From Sinonovacula constricta (Eukaryota > Mollusca > Bivalvia > Cardiida > Solecurtidae): DNA of 64,000 nt. The position numbers and the translations under genes are program-made. Positions 46,704-58,525 of this stretch are shown here, piece after piece; within the stretch, counting starts at the first letter, position 1; every line of letters starts with the position of its first letter. A model generated the notes under the pieces. The model did no database searches and was not told the DNA's origin. It was given only the letters and a program-made list of their open reading frames with translations. Location: the NCBI GenBank assembly GCA_007844125.1, contig CM017572.1:25439879-25503878 (forward strand), read 5' to 3'.

Positions 46704-47189
46704 TTAAAGGTGGTATCCGACAGTTTGGACCAATTGTTCTTTTCTCATATAACCAAATAAGTCATTGTTACCGGAAAAAGTCCTGCAAAATGCTGTTCAA
46801 TAATGCACTAGGTTTGTAAACAGTCGAGCATAAATCCCAATTCATCATTGTAAACAGGTATTTGCTATCTGAGCCAAGCTGCAGAGATTGCTATTTTTTT
46901 AAACTAAGAAAACCACATGACTTACTTTTCAGATGTGTTACATGGTCATCTAGGTAATTTGCTCTAACGTCTATATCTATTTTAAGCAGAGACTCCTATC
47001 GCACTGTTTATAAAGAATAACATTTAGAGTGGGTTTTGTACTGTTCAACAATAAAGTAAGCATTCAGAATTGTCTTTATTATTATTTAAGTATGAGTTTA
47101 TGGAGAAATTATGCCTACATTCAACAGAGCAGTGGTAATATATTTTTACATGTATTTGATATAGGCAAACTGTTGGATACCACCTTTAA
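46704..47189. mobile_element. TTAA-flanked MITE, intact ends
   Basis: TTAA (46,704) is followed by AGGTGGTATCCGACAGTTTG. The right end is CAAACTGTTGGATACCACCT followed by TTAA (47,186-47,189). It is 486 bp, has no insertion, and is the best reference for this family. It has no coding capacity. Confidence 0.8.
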
Positions 47190-47289
47190 CATTGTAGTTG
47201 AGGCAAACAAAAAAGTAATTTATGAACATGGTGCAGATTGTGGGGGGGGGGTGTAGGAATTCATTAGCAATCATTTCAATGTAGATCCT

Positions 47290-48945
47290 GATTAAAAAAA
47301 ACCTACTCCTTAAGACTTACCTGCAAAAAGTGTAGATCCTGATAAAAAACTACCGCATTGACTAATGTGCAAAAAGTGAAAATCTTGATAAAATACCCCA
47401 TACATGTAACTGTTAAAAGTGTAGATCCTGATTTTTAAAAAAACTACCCCATAGACTAAGCTGCAAAAAGTGTAGATCCGGACTACCACATAGACAAAGT
47501 TGCAAAAGTAGTTCCTGATAAAAAAAACTATACCCCTAGACAGCTGCAAAAAGTGTAGATCCGGACTACCACATAGAAAAAGTTGCAAAAGTAGTTTCTG
47601 ATAAAAAACTATACCCCTAGACAGCTGCAAAAAGTGTAGATCCGGACAACCATATAGACTAAGTTGCAAAAGTGTAGTTCCTGGTCAAAAACTACCCATA
47701 AGACTAAGCTACGAAAGTGTAGATCTTTATCAAAAACTAATCCCCAGACTAAGCTGCAAAAGGTGTAGATTATAATCAAAAACTACCAAATATACTAAGT
47801 TTGCACAACATGTAGACCCATTGGATGAAGCTGCAAAAAGTGTAGATCCTGGTCAAAAACTACCCAATAGAATAAGTAGCAAAAAAAAAAAATGTAGATC
47901 CTGGCCAAAAACTAACCCATAGACTTAGCTGCAAAAAATGAACTTCCTGATTAAAAAAACAACATAGACTAAGCTGCAAAAAGTGTAGATCATGATAAAA
48001 AACTCCCCCATAGATTTAAAAGCAAAAACTGTAGATCCTGATCAAAACCTACCCAATAGATAGCTGCAAGAAGTGTAGACCCCGATCAAAAACTACCCAA
48101 TAAACTTACCTGCAAAAAGTGTAGATCATGAAAAAAATGACCCCAAAGACGTAGCTGCAAAAAGTGTAGATCATAAAACTATCCCCTGCACTTGATCAAA
48201 GACTTCCTTACAGATTTAGAAGCAAAAAGTGTAGATCCTTGTAAAGAACTACCCCATAGTCAGAACTGTAAATAATGTAGATCCGGATAAAAAAACTAAT
48301 CTAGCGACTAAGTTGCAAAAAGTGTTGATTTTGGTCAAAAACTACCCAATAGACTAAGTTGAAAATGTGTAGATCCTGATCAAAAACTATCACATAGACT
48401 AAAGTGAAATAAAGTGTAGATCCTGGTCAAAAACTATCACATAGACTAAAGTGAAATAAAGTGTAGATCCTGATCAAAAACTATCACATAGACTAAAGTG
48501 AAATAAAGTGTAGATCCTGGTCAAAAACTATCACATAGACTAAAGTGAAATAAAGTGTAGATCCTGGTCAAAAACTATCACATAGACTAAAGTGAAATAA
48601 ATTGTAGATCCTGGTCAAAAACTATCACATAGACTAAAGTGAAATAAAGTGTAGATCCTGATCAAAAACTATCACATAGACTAAAGTGAAATAAAGTGTA
48701 GATTCTGGTCAAAAACTATCACATAGACTAAAGTGAAATAAATTGTAGATCCTGGTCAAAAACTATCACATAGACTAAAGTGAAATAAAGTGTAGGTCCT
48801 GGTCAAAAACTACCCCATGGACTGAGCTGCAGAAATGTAGATCCTGGTCAAAAACAACCACATAGAATAGGCTGCAAAAATGAAGAGCCTGATCAAAAAC
48901 TACCCCATAGACTAAGCTGCAAAAAAGTATAGATCCTGATCACAA
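47290..48945. repeat. 46-bp degenerate minisatellite, about 35 copies
   Basis: The unit comprises AAAAAGTGTAGATCCTGATC, AAAAACTACCCCATAGACTA and AGCTGC. The copies vary a lot in sequence and length, except in the central block at 48,370-48,800. Confidence 0.93.
48370..48800. repeat. Homogenised 47-bp sub-array, 9 copies
   Basis: The unit is TAGACTAAAGTGAAATAAAG, TGTAGATCCTGGTCAAAAAC and TATCACA. Copies differ by only one or two bases (GGTC/GATC, AAAG/AAAT), in contrast to the flanking units. Confidence 0.95.
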
Positions 48946-48949
48946 AGCT

Positions 48950-49570
48950 CCCATGTCTAGATCAACACTATTTTTGCAATGCCTCTTTAAATGGTGCTTA
49001 GCAGATTTCAAAGGTTTTACCCATTCAGCCAATGTTTTACTGAAAAAAATAAATATTGATTTTAATATTTTACATATTTTAAAATCTATAAACATACATG
49101 TTGTTGTTGTTTTCTACATTTTTTTCATGTATTTTAAATTTGAACATTATGTGTTAAAACATATCGTTTGTTGAATTTCTTTTTCTAATATTTTAACCTG
49201 TATTTATGGTTTTCATTTAAAGGCCTACAGCTAAACTTTGCCTAGATTAAAGTATATGTACTATATTATTAAAGACGTTAGGTTATCTACATATTAAGAA
49301 TATTAAATGGCTCTTTTGGCTTTTTAATTGTGAAATTATTTTTGGAAGTCAATGCCTCTGTCGAGGATTTTTTTAAAATAAAAGTGCACAGTTTAAATGC
49401 TTGTGCATTTTACCAAGTCCTTTACAGTCCTTTTTATGTAGTCATCATAGCTGAAACACATTTTGCCAACCCCATGTTTTTGTCAATTTAAAATCGTTTT
49501 TCTACCATTGTTTTTATCATTGGATCGAATTTACAATTTGTCCTGCAATTTGTCACGAAAAAAAAATGAT
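48950..49570. other. Intergenic, no feature seen
   Basis: AT-rich, with no supported feature. Confidence 0.45.
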
Positions 49571-49574
49571 GTTT

Positions 49575-49672
49575 TCCAGTGAGCTGGTTCTACCCCGAGA
49601 TATATCTTATATGTTGTTGGACGTCCTAAGTACGATCATAAATGTGTCAGGGCGATGTAACAAAAGAAAGAG
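49575..49672 (+). mobile_element. SINE family B 3' half
   Basis: CAGTGAGCTGGTTCTACCCC, a TTGGACGTCCTAAGTACGAT block and the tail GGGCGATGTAACAAAAG identify the family. Confidence 0.65.
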
Positions 49673-50264
49673 AAAAAAAACTCGGGAGAAGAAAGTGGCG
49701 GATAAATTGTATTATCATCTTGTACAATGTTTGTGAACCTGTTCATAGAGTTCCTTGTTATACCTAAATATTCACACTTGCAATCTATGTCTCTCGCAAC
49801 ATTGTCAAAGAAAGTAATGAAATAAAAAAGTTATTATTTACTATTCGTTGTTTGATTGTTTTGTTTTTCAATCCCATAACTACTTTTACATGCATGCTTG
49901 TCCTCTTGCTAGCAACAACAACATTGGGCTGCACTATTTCCTATTTTGCTAAGCGTGCACACCATCAAAATGCCGTTAAAATAAACCTATTTGCACAAAA
50001 ACCAAGACATGTAAAGATATGTGAAGAAACGGAACTTCTATAAAAGTACTCTTATGATTACACGTTATATTACACAATAGATTCAGATTGTGTGGTCAGC
50101 CTAACTCTTAACCTGAATGTCAACAAAGGTAATACTAAACCAAAAATGGGTTAGGCAGGTTGTTCCACGATGTAACATTGGCTATCAATATCAGCTGTAA
50201 CGTGTGAAGCACGACAAGTACCTGACTTACCTATACTATAAAATGAATTTGTCCAAAGCCTCGT
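49673..50264. other. Intergenic, no feature seen
   Basis: No supported feature. The short open frame at 49,852-50,043 (+) has a hydrophobic stretch but no other support. Confidence 0.4.
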
Positions 50265-50570
50265 TTTGAAACAGATTTGACCCACTTAGCCCAAGTTTGA
50301 CCTAGGTTTGACCTACATACACCCGTTTTGGAACGTAAAACCAACTAAGGGGAGACAACTCAAAAAACTCCTTGAAGTTTCGATTCGTCAAAACTGCCTT
50401 AAACAAACACAGCCTCGCTTTGGAACGACTTTGGCCTACTTGCCTCGTTCTGATACACGCTTGACCCACATTGTCCAGTTTGTAAACATATCTGACCTAC
50501 TACACTCCGCTTGGACCTTGGTTTGACCTACATAGACCCGTTTTGGAACTAATGAGCACATTTGGACTAC
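50265..50570. repeat. Degenerate tandem repeat (about 30 bp, about 9 copies)
   Basis: Variants of TTTGACCTACATAGACCCGT followed by TTTGGAAC recur (GTTTGACCTACATACACCCG; TTTGGCCTACTTGCCTCGTT; TTGACCCACATTGTCCAGTT; TTTGACCTACATAGACCCG), with an unrelated stretch between 50,330 and 50,400. Confidence 0.6.
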
Positions 50571-50811
50571 GTTATAACAACATTAATGTGTAAAGTGTTG
50601 TCTTGGGACATATAAAATAGAATAAACCATAATCAGGGGACGTAGGTGCAAACACTCGCCGAGTTAAAACCGAGACACAACTTTTTTGTTTATTTTAGAT
50701 GTTTTACTTCTGTTAAAGTTTAACATTTTCTATTTTAAACAACTGTCTTAACATTTTCTGTAAAGAAAAGAAAAAAAAAAACACAATCAAATTATATCAA
50801 AAATGCCACCA

Positions 50812-50915
50812 GAAAAACCCTTCACTAAATAATGGACTGATCCATCAAACCCCTTAACTAAATAATGGCTTGACTCATGAGATCCCTTCACTAAATATGG
50901 ACTGGTTCATTTTTA
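50812..50915. repeat. About 37-bp tandem repeat, 3 copies
   Basis: CCCTTCACTAAATAATGGAC, CCCTTAACTAAATAATGGCT and CCCTTCACTAAATATGGACT occur at regular spacing, each followed by a CATCAAA/CATGAGA/CATTTTT block. Confidence 0.8.
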
Positions 50916-52070
50916 TCGGCAGTCCCTTTTTAATTGCTATAAAGCAAGCTGCTTGTACCAAATTCAATATATGCTGTCAATGATGTGAATTGTTTCTAGG
51001 CTTTTAATGTGGATTTTGCCCGTAGCTTTTAACTGAAGTTTGATTTTTGAAAAAAGAAATCTTACCTCCGCATTTTGGGCCGAAGCATCCCCAGCAGTGG
51101 GTCATGGTGCACGTGGTGTCGGGTGTTTGGAAAATTACTTTAAGAACATGACTTATATTCACACACGGCTTGTTTTATTAGTTATACAAAAAGGATACAA
51201 CTGAAGGGATAGTAAAATATTTAATCATTATTTTGAAATTTCAGATGCAGACCACAATTTTATTTCCAAGCTAATTTGGGTGAGCAGTGCTTTCTGAAGT
51301 CTGCGCTCTTCTCGTGATAGCTCTACTTTTCCATGATAAATCTGCTGTTTGGCACGAAAAACTATTCAGAATAAAACATTTTCAATCTTTCTAACGATTT
51401 TGTCTTGTTATGAGAACAGAGAAAAACAGCGATACATTTAATAACATTGACGTGTAGGCTATTTATAAAACTATTTTGAGGAGCAAGCCTAATCGGTTCT
51501 GCAGAGAATTGGAAAATCATAACGTATGTATATAAATTAATATGTTGTTTATTATGTTGTTTCCAAATTCAGGATTGATCATAGTGTAAATAATTGCCAT
51601 GTTGTTGTTGTTTTTTTATCAAAAGCTAAAGCAATTGTGTACAACTTTGTTCGAGTTTCGCCATGTTGACACACCTCGATCACACATTTGTTTGACTGAG
51701 GTCTATTTATCTCGGAAAATTACTCACGTTGACAAGGGAAATCACGTGCGCAGGTCTTTCTGTACACGTCTCTCTCCAGACGGTAGACGCGTTCACCTGC
51801 ATAGATGGGCCTGTCCAGTGTTTTCCTTTGTTAATGTTAATCGTTCAGAGATCGATTTACGTTTATAAAAAGTACATAAGTAACACTTTGCAAATCATAA
51901 CGTTGCTCACAAAATAATGCAAACTTACAAATTTAACATTTTAATAGTTTTCTCAGATAGAAAACAAAACTAACCCAAATAAATATAGTTCAATTAAATA
52001 TGTGTTATAAGAAGGATCCAGTGTTAAAATACACTTGTAAAAAAACGACATGGTACAAAACTCCTCTGAC
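50916..52070. other. Intergenic, no feature seen
   Basis: No supported feature. Open frames at 51,599-51,917 (+) have no recognisable domain. Confidence 0.4.
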
Positions 52071-52071
52071 T

Positions 52072-52265
52072 GCCTAAACTCCCACCGCATGGGTTGGAGT
52101 CCCGTTCGGGGCAAAGGACTTAATGTGGGAAGGTCGTCCAGCTGACCTGCGGTGCGCCGGTGGTTCTACCCAGACATTCGTCCGGGGTCTTCCTCCACCA
52201 AAAAGCTGGACGTTGCTATGATGATTATAATTGGTCGGTGCAATGTATGTCAAAAAACAAAACAA
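52072..52265 (+). mobile_element. SINE family B, well preserved
   Basis: B-box-like GGTTGGAGTCCCGTTCGGGG, body GACCTGCGGTGCGCCGGTGG, TTCTACCCAGACATTCG, CCGGGGTCTTCCTCCACCAA and AAGCTGGACGTTGCTATGAT, and tail CGGTGCAATGTATGTCAAAA. Confidence 0.8.
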
Positions 52266-53783
52266 AACAAGAAATCGATAACTTTACATTTGAATAAAAT
52301 CTGAAGAAAACATGATAAATTACCTCCTTTTCACACAACGGGTGAGCGGCTAAGCAGTCAGAGGAGTTACAAGTAGGCGACTCTAACAGTTCGCCTCAAA
52401 AGTATGTTACTTAAAAAGAAACGAAATACATCGTCATGGAAACGACATCGGCTAAAACACGTGTAAGTGGAACAAGCATAAGCATGAAAAACACTGAAAA
52501 CTGAAATCGTAACTGAAATTTAAACTTTTACACATTTAAAAAAATACAAAACACACTTTTCCCGCACTATAAATAAAACATTTAAACACATCACAAAATG
52601 GATATTTCGGACTATGATTCTAAATAACCAATATTTAAGAAAATAACAGATATAATAATATGGATAAGTGCAAACCTTTTTTAATCTTTAAACTAACCAC
52701 CCAGCTAATTAACGATCCGATAAATAAATTAACGATATATACTAAAACTTTAATGAACAGTTGCTAGTGTTTGTTGTTTTTCAAACATATTTTACATAAG
52801 TTAGTTTCGATCATGGTCCAAACGACATCAAAATAAAGAACTATCCAAAAACAAAAAACAAAAATATGCGTCGTTGGTTAGGATTTTAATTAACAAGATA
52901 TATTAATAAGTTATATCAAAAATAACATGTAAGAACCGAATTGAAGTTGGTATGCGATAGTTTTTTTTATGTGTTTTTTTGTGTTTTTGTTTTTGTTTTT
53001 GTATTATTTCTTTTCTTTCCAAAAACCAAATAAGTCATCGTTTTCTAAAAAGGTCCAGCTGAAATACAAGAATAAGATCCACCATAGTAATATAGTTACC
53101 ATAGTAATATAGTTTAATTAAGGGGTGGAGAATAAAATTAGACCAAGCAACTGCCCACATTGCAATGTAATTGAATCTTTTAGCCACGTGGCATTATGTG
53201 CGGGCAACACACAAATGCAAGAACTGAACTGGGGAAAAATATTCTAGTGAATTTAGGTATACCATGTTCTATCGACAGAACAGCGCTGCTCTTTCAGCCC
53301 GAAGACCAAGCAGATTCAATTTAAAAAAGCCCCATGTTTATACCAAGAAGAAATAGATTTTGTTAAAAACTTTTAAATAGCATATAATTAGATCATATCT
53401 AAATGAATTTCCTAGTAAAAGCTTAATTTTATAAGTTTTCACATACATTTTAAACATAGAAATGACCGTAGCACTAGTATAACTTTATAACAATCATACT
53501 GTGCGATCGCATTGGCTAATTTCAAATTTCGCGGGCGATAAAATTGTAAACTACGTAGAACCTGATTAAATATAGAAAAACGCAGAATTGTATAGAAATG
53601 TTCGTGAATACTGAATCTATATACAACATATGTACTGTATTAACCCATGTATTTTTTTCCAGCATAGAGTAAAACGTTCATAAAATGTAAATTTATACTC
53701 TATTTTAATGCACGTGTTACTTAATTTCTGTTCCTTTTAGCATGAAAGTAATACAATCTTGCCTGTTATAAGCCGAGCTTTTA
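52266..53783. other. Intergenic; TTAA-MITE left-end fragment at about 52,945-53,060
   Basis: AAGTTGGTATGCGATAG and AACCAAATAAGTCATCGTTT resemble the MITE left end and its first internal block (AACCAAATAAGTCATTGTTA at 46,750). Nothing else is supported. Confidence 0.4.
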
Positions 53784-53810
53784 ATGTATGTATGTGTGTG
53801 TGTGTGCGTG

Positions 53811-53888
<78 letters not shown>

Positions 53889-53909
53889 GGTAGGTATGTG
53901 TGTATGTAT
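53784..53909. repeat. (TG)n microsatellite with TATG/GCG interruptions
   Basis: A long GT tract of about 125 bp, ending in (TATG)n and (TAGG)n. Frames with Cys/Val or Thr/His repeats over it are artefacts. Confidence 0.96.
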
Positions 53910-54295
53910 AACAATGTGAATGGTATAGGGGGAATCGGCAGACCCCTTACAACTAACCGTTCATTTATTCAAAGTCACCTAAGATCCATGCCGTTAACAC
54001 ACACACACGCACGCACGCATTAAGTAAAATCATAGACATATAGTAAAGGGACGTCACGCTGTATATAAACAGGTTGAATCCGTCGCAGAGCCGCCCCCGG
54101 AAGTTAAAGCTGAAAGCTATGTTAACATCAATGAAAGCGTAAATCTCGTTTTAATGGGGGTACTTGGATGTGAAATTGTAACTTCCAAAGGGTTTTACCA
54201 AAAAGAGTAGCGGGAACTCCATTTCTCGTTGATAATCGTTCAGACTTTAGTGTTAACCTAGACACAAAAACATCTGCTTAACCCAGACACAAAAA

Positions 54296-54578
54296 CATCT
54301 GCTCCGCAGGTGGTAGAGCGTCGGCTTGCGGATCGGGAGGTCGTGGGTTCGAACCCCGGCCGGGTCTAACCTTAGACTTTAAAGTTGGTAGTAGTGGCTT
54401 CCCTCCTAACGCTCGGGGCTAAGGGGACAGCATTACGCCTGACTCGTCGGTGTCAGTATAATGGACCGGCCGGGTTCAGTCCCTGGGCACCTCATAAGTG
54501 CCCCTGTGCTATAATGATAGAAATGTCGCTGCGCAGTATCGGCAAAAATGCCGGCTAATCCCATCCCATCTGCTCCGC
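54296..54578 (+). mobile_element. SINE family C with 12-bp target duplication
   Basis: The direct repeat CATCTGCTCCGC (54,296-54,307 and 54,567-54,578) brackets a 259-bp SINE. It has box A GGTGGTAGAGCGTCGG, box B GGGTTCGAACCCC, body AAAGTTGGTAGTAGTGGCTT and TTACGCCTGACTCGTCGG, then CGCTGCGCAGTATCGG and a short (ATCCC)n tail. The target also holds a local 25-bp duplication (CCCAGACACAAAAACATCTG twice). Confidence 0.9.
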
Positions 54579-56005
54579 CCACTCTTAATTCCGCTGTCAT
54601 GAAATGTTATTTATTTATTCGTTTGTTGTTGTTTTTAATCTAACGACTAGGGTTTATCATAATATATAATCAAGTCATTTTACGTTTATTTTTACGCTGA
54701 ATAGATAGCTAAATCGAACATCAACACGTCTACAGATGTTGACAGAAAACCTTGTTCTATTTTCGGTTTTTATTGTGATAAATAGTAACTGTTCATTTTA
54801 AACTTCTGGATTAGATTATCTTAAACAACAAATCATGTCTGAAACTTAAAAAGGTGTATTATATGCTTTATTTCACATGGACAAAAATTATTATTTTGCT
54901 TTTTTTCCCTTTACTTTGCAGCCTGTAGTGGGCTGAAGTGGGTGTTCTCTAAGAAAGATATCTGTTTCCAAATAGGGAGATTTCTGAAAATGTGTACAAC
55001 ATGCTTCAGTTTCAAGTAATTATGAACCTGAAAAATGGCAGTCTCCCTCCTAAACTGAGTTCACGTGCATGGGCTAAGGAGTTAAAATTCATTTTTATGA
55101 TTTATGTAAAACATTTTATAGTGTACATGTATTTTCATGTCACATGCTGTGTCTCTATCACTTTTATCTTACTAATATCTGACATTAAATATAAGCATTA
55201 TTTTTCAATCTTTCCATGTTAACAAGTGTGAAAAAAGAAATTGTATAAAATAATGTTATTAATGCATATCTTTTTTTATTACTCTTTATTATTATTATTA
55301 TATTATATTGAGTGGAGTGTTGTGCGTCACTTTTCACTTGGCCTGAGGACTTCAGTAACCAGCGACTGCGGGATCTTATCAGGTTACTATAATTTGTTTG
55401 GTTGTCTGAGAAAAAAAATGGTCTAGACTTTTGGATACCACCAATAATTGTATTGTCAAAAAGGTTTTAATAACAATAAATCATGATGACAAGTATAGGT
55501 AGGATTTTCCATAAAATCATTTTTAAAGGCCGACAACTGTCACATAAATCTGGAACATAATGGGATTGTAATATCTTTGTTCTAATTTTGTATGTTTTGT
55601 ATTATATTATAATTGGTGAATGAAGGCGCCTGGTTATAAATGTATTTGTCCAGACAATGACTGGAACCAAAGCAGTCAGGTGGGTTACTGCAACTTTTCA
55701 TATAAAGCCAAAACCTGTAAAGCATACTTTTTTATTTTTTTCAGTTACCATGACAACAACCATTTCTACAGAGACAGTTTACCATTAAGTTCAACACACA
55801 TGGGCCAGCCAACAGAAGCACAACTGTCAGGAAGGCAGAGAGGAAATATCAGTACTTTGCAGTCTTTTTAAAAGGGTCAAATATTAAAAAATTTAAACAC
55901 TTCAGACTGGTTCAGTATTTCTTTCTTAGTGGTAGACCATTTCTTAACTTTTACTTTTCAGAAAACTTTTAACACATCACAAGGCAGCATTATGATGAGT
56001 ATTGT
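54579..56005. other. Intergenic, no gene supported
   Basis: Acceptor-like sites at 54,921 and 55,743 are followed by short open stretches, but no matching donors or phases are visible. Confidence 0.4.
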
Positions 56006-56690
56006 TTATTAGTCCCCTACCGGTGTTTACACCGAAGGGGACTATAGGTTTACCCTCAGTCAGTCTTTCTGTCTGTCCGCTAAAAATCTGGATCCTTTGA
56101 TAACTTAAAAACTATTAGAGCTAGGCGCATGAAACTTGGTATGTTAATAGGTAGCAATGTGTACAATATGCATGCGCAAAATTTTGGTCGCTACCTTGAA
56201 GGTCAAGGTCACAGCATGACCTTGAAGCAAAATCGTGTCCGGCCCATAACTTTGTTATTTGAAGTCGGATTTTAAAACTATTTCAAAGAAATGATCACTA
56301 TATTGAGATGACGTGTCGAGAACAACATTTTGGTCGATACCTTGAACGTCAAGGTCACAGCATGACCTTGCAGCAAAATGCTGTCCAGCCCATAACTTTG
56401 TTATTTGAAGTCAGATTTTACAACTATTTCACAGAAATAATCACCATATTGAGATGACGTGTCGAGAACAACATTTTGGTCGATACCTTGAAGGTCAAGG
56501 TCACAGCATGACGTTGCAGCAAAATCGTTTCCGGCCCATAACTTTGTTATTTGAAGTCGGATTTTACAACTATTTCACAGAAATGATCACCATATCGAGA
56601 TGACATGTCAAGCACAACATTTGGGTCGCTACCTTGAAGGTCAAGGTCACAGCATGACCTTGCAGCAAAATCGTGAAGTTTTAGATAGCG
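56006..56690. repeat. 146-bp tandem repeat (about 3.4 units) headed by a perfect-arm hairpin
   Basis: The dyad AGTCCCCT/AGGGGACT (56,011-56,043) with inner CGGTGT/ACACCG heads the repeat. The units start TACCTTGA at 56,192, 56,338, 56,484 and 56,631, a spacing of 146, 146 and 147. Each unit carries TCAAGGTCA, then CAGCA, then TGACCTTG, with ATAACTTTGTTATTTGAAGT downstream. This looks like a common bivalve interspersed repeat. It is not coding. Confidence 0.85.
56203..56662. promoter_or_regulatory. Four palindromic TCAAGGTCA nuclear-receptor-type sites
   Basis: The sites are at 56,203-56,225, 56,349-56,370, 56,495-56,516 and 56,641-56,662. Each is TCAAGGTCA and its complement separated by CAGCA; the first has perfect 9-bp arms, and the third has one change (TGACGTTG). 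TCAAGGTCA is the known extended half-site of FTZ-F1/SF-1 and ERR monomers. In copies 1, 3 and 4 a preceding AAGG also makes AGGTCAAGGTCA, a DR0. Binding in vivo is not shown by sequence. Confidence 0.45.
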
Positions 56691-57395
56691 CATTCAGGTG
56701 CACTTACCTTAAATGATAGTGCATTAACGTGCTCATTCTTTAAATAAAAGCCAAAAATAAATGTCATGATAAGTTAACAATTATTTAGGCCAGGTGAATT
56801 AAAAAAAATACCTGCACCCCAAATACTGTTTGGGTGGGAGGAGACTATAGATTTGCCCTGTCTGTCTGTATATATATATATATTTAATTTTTTTAGAAAG
56901 TTGTCTTTAGTTTTAATTGTCACAATAAATCAAAATACATTTTACAGGACTTCTAATTTTTATTAATTTTGGCTATATTTAATTGTTTTCATTCCATACT
57001 ATTAAAAATGTAGATTTTCATTTTATATTGAGAGAAATATACATTTAAAAAAAAAATTGGTAAAACATGACCCTTTCTGTTTGTTTGCTTAAAATATTCC
57101 AAGGGCTTTACATTTTTAATCAAATTATTTAAAATAACGAATGATATTCAACTTAAAACTCTTTGGAATAACAACTATGCGCAGATGAGCGAGTCTATGT
57201 TATGCCAAATAAATGTCTATTTGGTTTGCTTAGGAAATCAACAACAAATAATATCTGTACATTTATCAGCAAATAAACAAAATAGCATTGTAATTATACT
57301 TCCATACATTTTGGGTACTCATTACAATAATAGCTTTGAAATAATTGCACAAACACAACTATAGTATTGAAGAAATTGATGCCTGATGGAGGAAG
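56691..57395. other. Intergenic; (TA)n patch at about 56,870-56,883
   Basis: No supported gene. Confidence 0.45.
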
Positions 57396-57399
57396 ATCC

Positions 57400-57690
57400 C
57401 AAATAAAGGTCTGCCCACTGTCCCAAACAAAGGTCTGCCCACTGTCCCTAACAAAGGTCTGCCCACTGCCCCTAACAAAGGTCTGCCCACTGGCCCTAAC
57501 AAAGGTCTGCCCACTGTCCCAAACAAAGGTCTGCCCACTGTCCCTAACAAAGGTGTGTCCACTGCCCCTAACAAAGGTGTGCCCACTGTCCCTAACAAAG
57601 GTCTGCCCACTGTCCCTAACAAAGGTCTGCCCACTGTCCCTCAGGTCTGCCCACTGTCCCAAACAAAGGTCTGCCCACTGTCACTGACTT
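57400..57690. repeat. 24-bp minisatellite, about 12 copies
   Basis: The unit is AAAGGTCTGCCCACTGTCCC then TAAC or AAAC. A shortened unit (CCTCAGGTCTGCCC) is near 57,640. The plus-strand KVCPLSLT-type frame is a repeat product. Confidence 0.95.
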
Positions 57691-57694
57691 TCTT

Positions 57695-57965
57695 TGTTGT
57701 TGTTACATTGCACCAACACAATTAAAATAATGGTCATACAGGCAATGTCTAACTAATTATCCTGCTAATTATTGGCAGAGTACAAACAGACAAATGTCTG
57801 GGAGGTATTTTGGGTTTTAGGGCATACCAACACTTGATAGGTCATACGGCGCCGAATGTTGCCGGTAGAACTACTGCAGGTCAGCTGGAGGACCTCCCAA
57901 CATGACGGTTTACACCTTGCATTGAGAGCTTTGTAGTGGGTGTCTCTAACCGCTCCGACAAGGGT
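57695..57965 (-). mobile_element. SINE family B, reverse orientation
   Basis: GTTGTTACATTGCACCAACA is the reversed tail, and GTAGAACTACTGCAGGTCAG with CTGGAGGACCTCCCAACATG is the reversed body. The copy lies just downstream of the last exon of the gene at 58.4-63.3 kb. Confidence 0.65.
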
Positions 57966-58385
57966 CAGCCCACCCACCAATGACTCTGAAAACATAAACA
58001 TTTTTTATACTATGATTAAGATCAATCCCAATCTTCTAAACCCATGCGATGAGGGTCTGAGGGGTGGAAAGGTCCTTGACTCAAACAGTTTGGTCATATG
58101 CCAATTTTGATGAAAAAAAATATGACTAACAATATACAGGGTATGGAAGAGAAATATTGACCAAACAAAAGAAGTACTTTAACTTGACTATGAAACTTAA
58201 CACATAACACATTGCATGTACTTAATCTGATCCTTGTCTATATCAGTAAACTCAATTCGGAATCCTTCACAGCATTTGATGTCATGCTTTTAAAAACGTA
58301 GCCACAGTACGCAATGAAAGTTTAAAGTTCAGATGAATAAAGCATACAAAAAAAAGTTAATTCTGTAAGAACCTTCAAGTGAATA

Positions 58386-58525
58386 TCACTGTGTTTCCAT
58401 GGATTCTTCTTTCTTCACCACAACTTGTTGAGGTGCAGAAAAGAACCTTGAATAAACTGTCCCAGTGATGTCGATATTCTTGTGGATCACAGATCGAATG
58501 ACTTCTGTGTGTCGGATGTCACAAA
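58386..58525 (-). CDS. Terminal coding exon with stop codon
   Basis: Acceptor CTTTAAG. It completes a Val codon, then CDIRHTEVIRSVIHKNIDIT and GTVYSRFFSAPQQ, and a charged tail KKEESMETQ before TGA. No AATAAA-type signal is obvious close downstream. Confidence 0.85.

Noticed and set aside
56011..56043. Helitron 3'-end hairpin
   Set aside because: On the minus strand the dyad is followed by CTAA-T, but with no spacer between hairpin and CTRR and no TC start found. It fits better as the start of a common tandem-bearing repeat.
57294..57687. Open frames with 8-residue repeats
   Set aside because: They are frames through the 24-bp minisatellite, open on both strands because 24 is a multiple of three.
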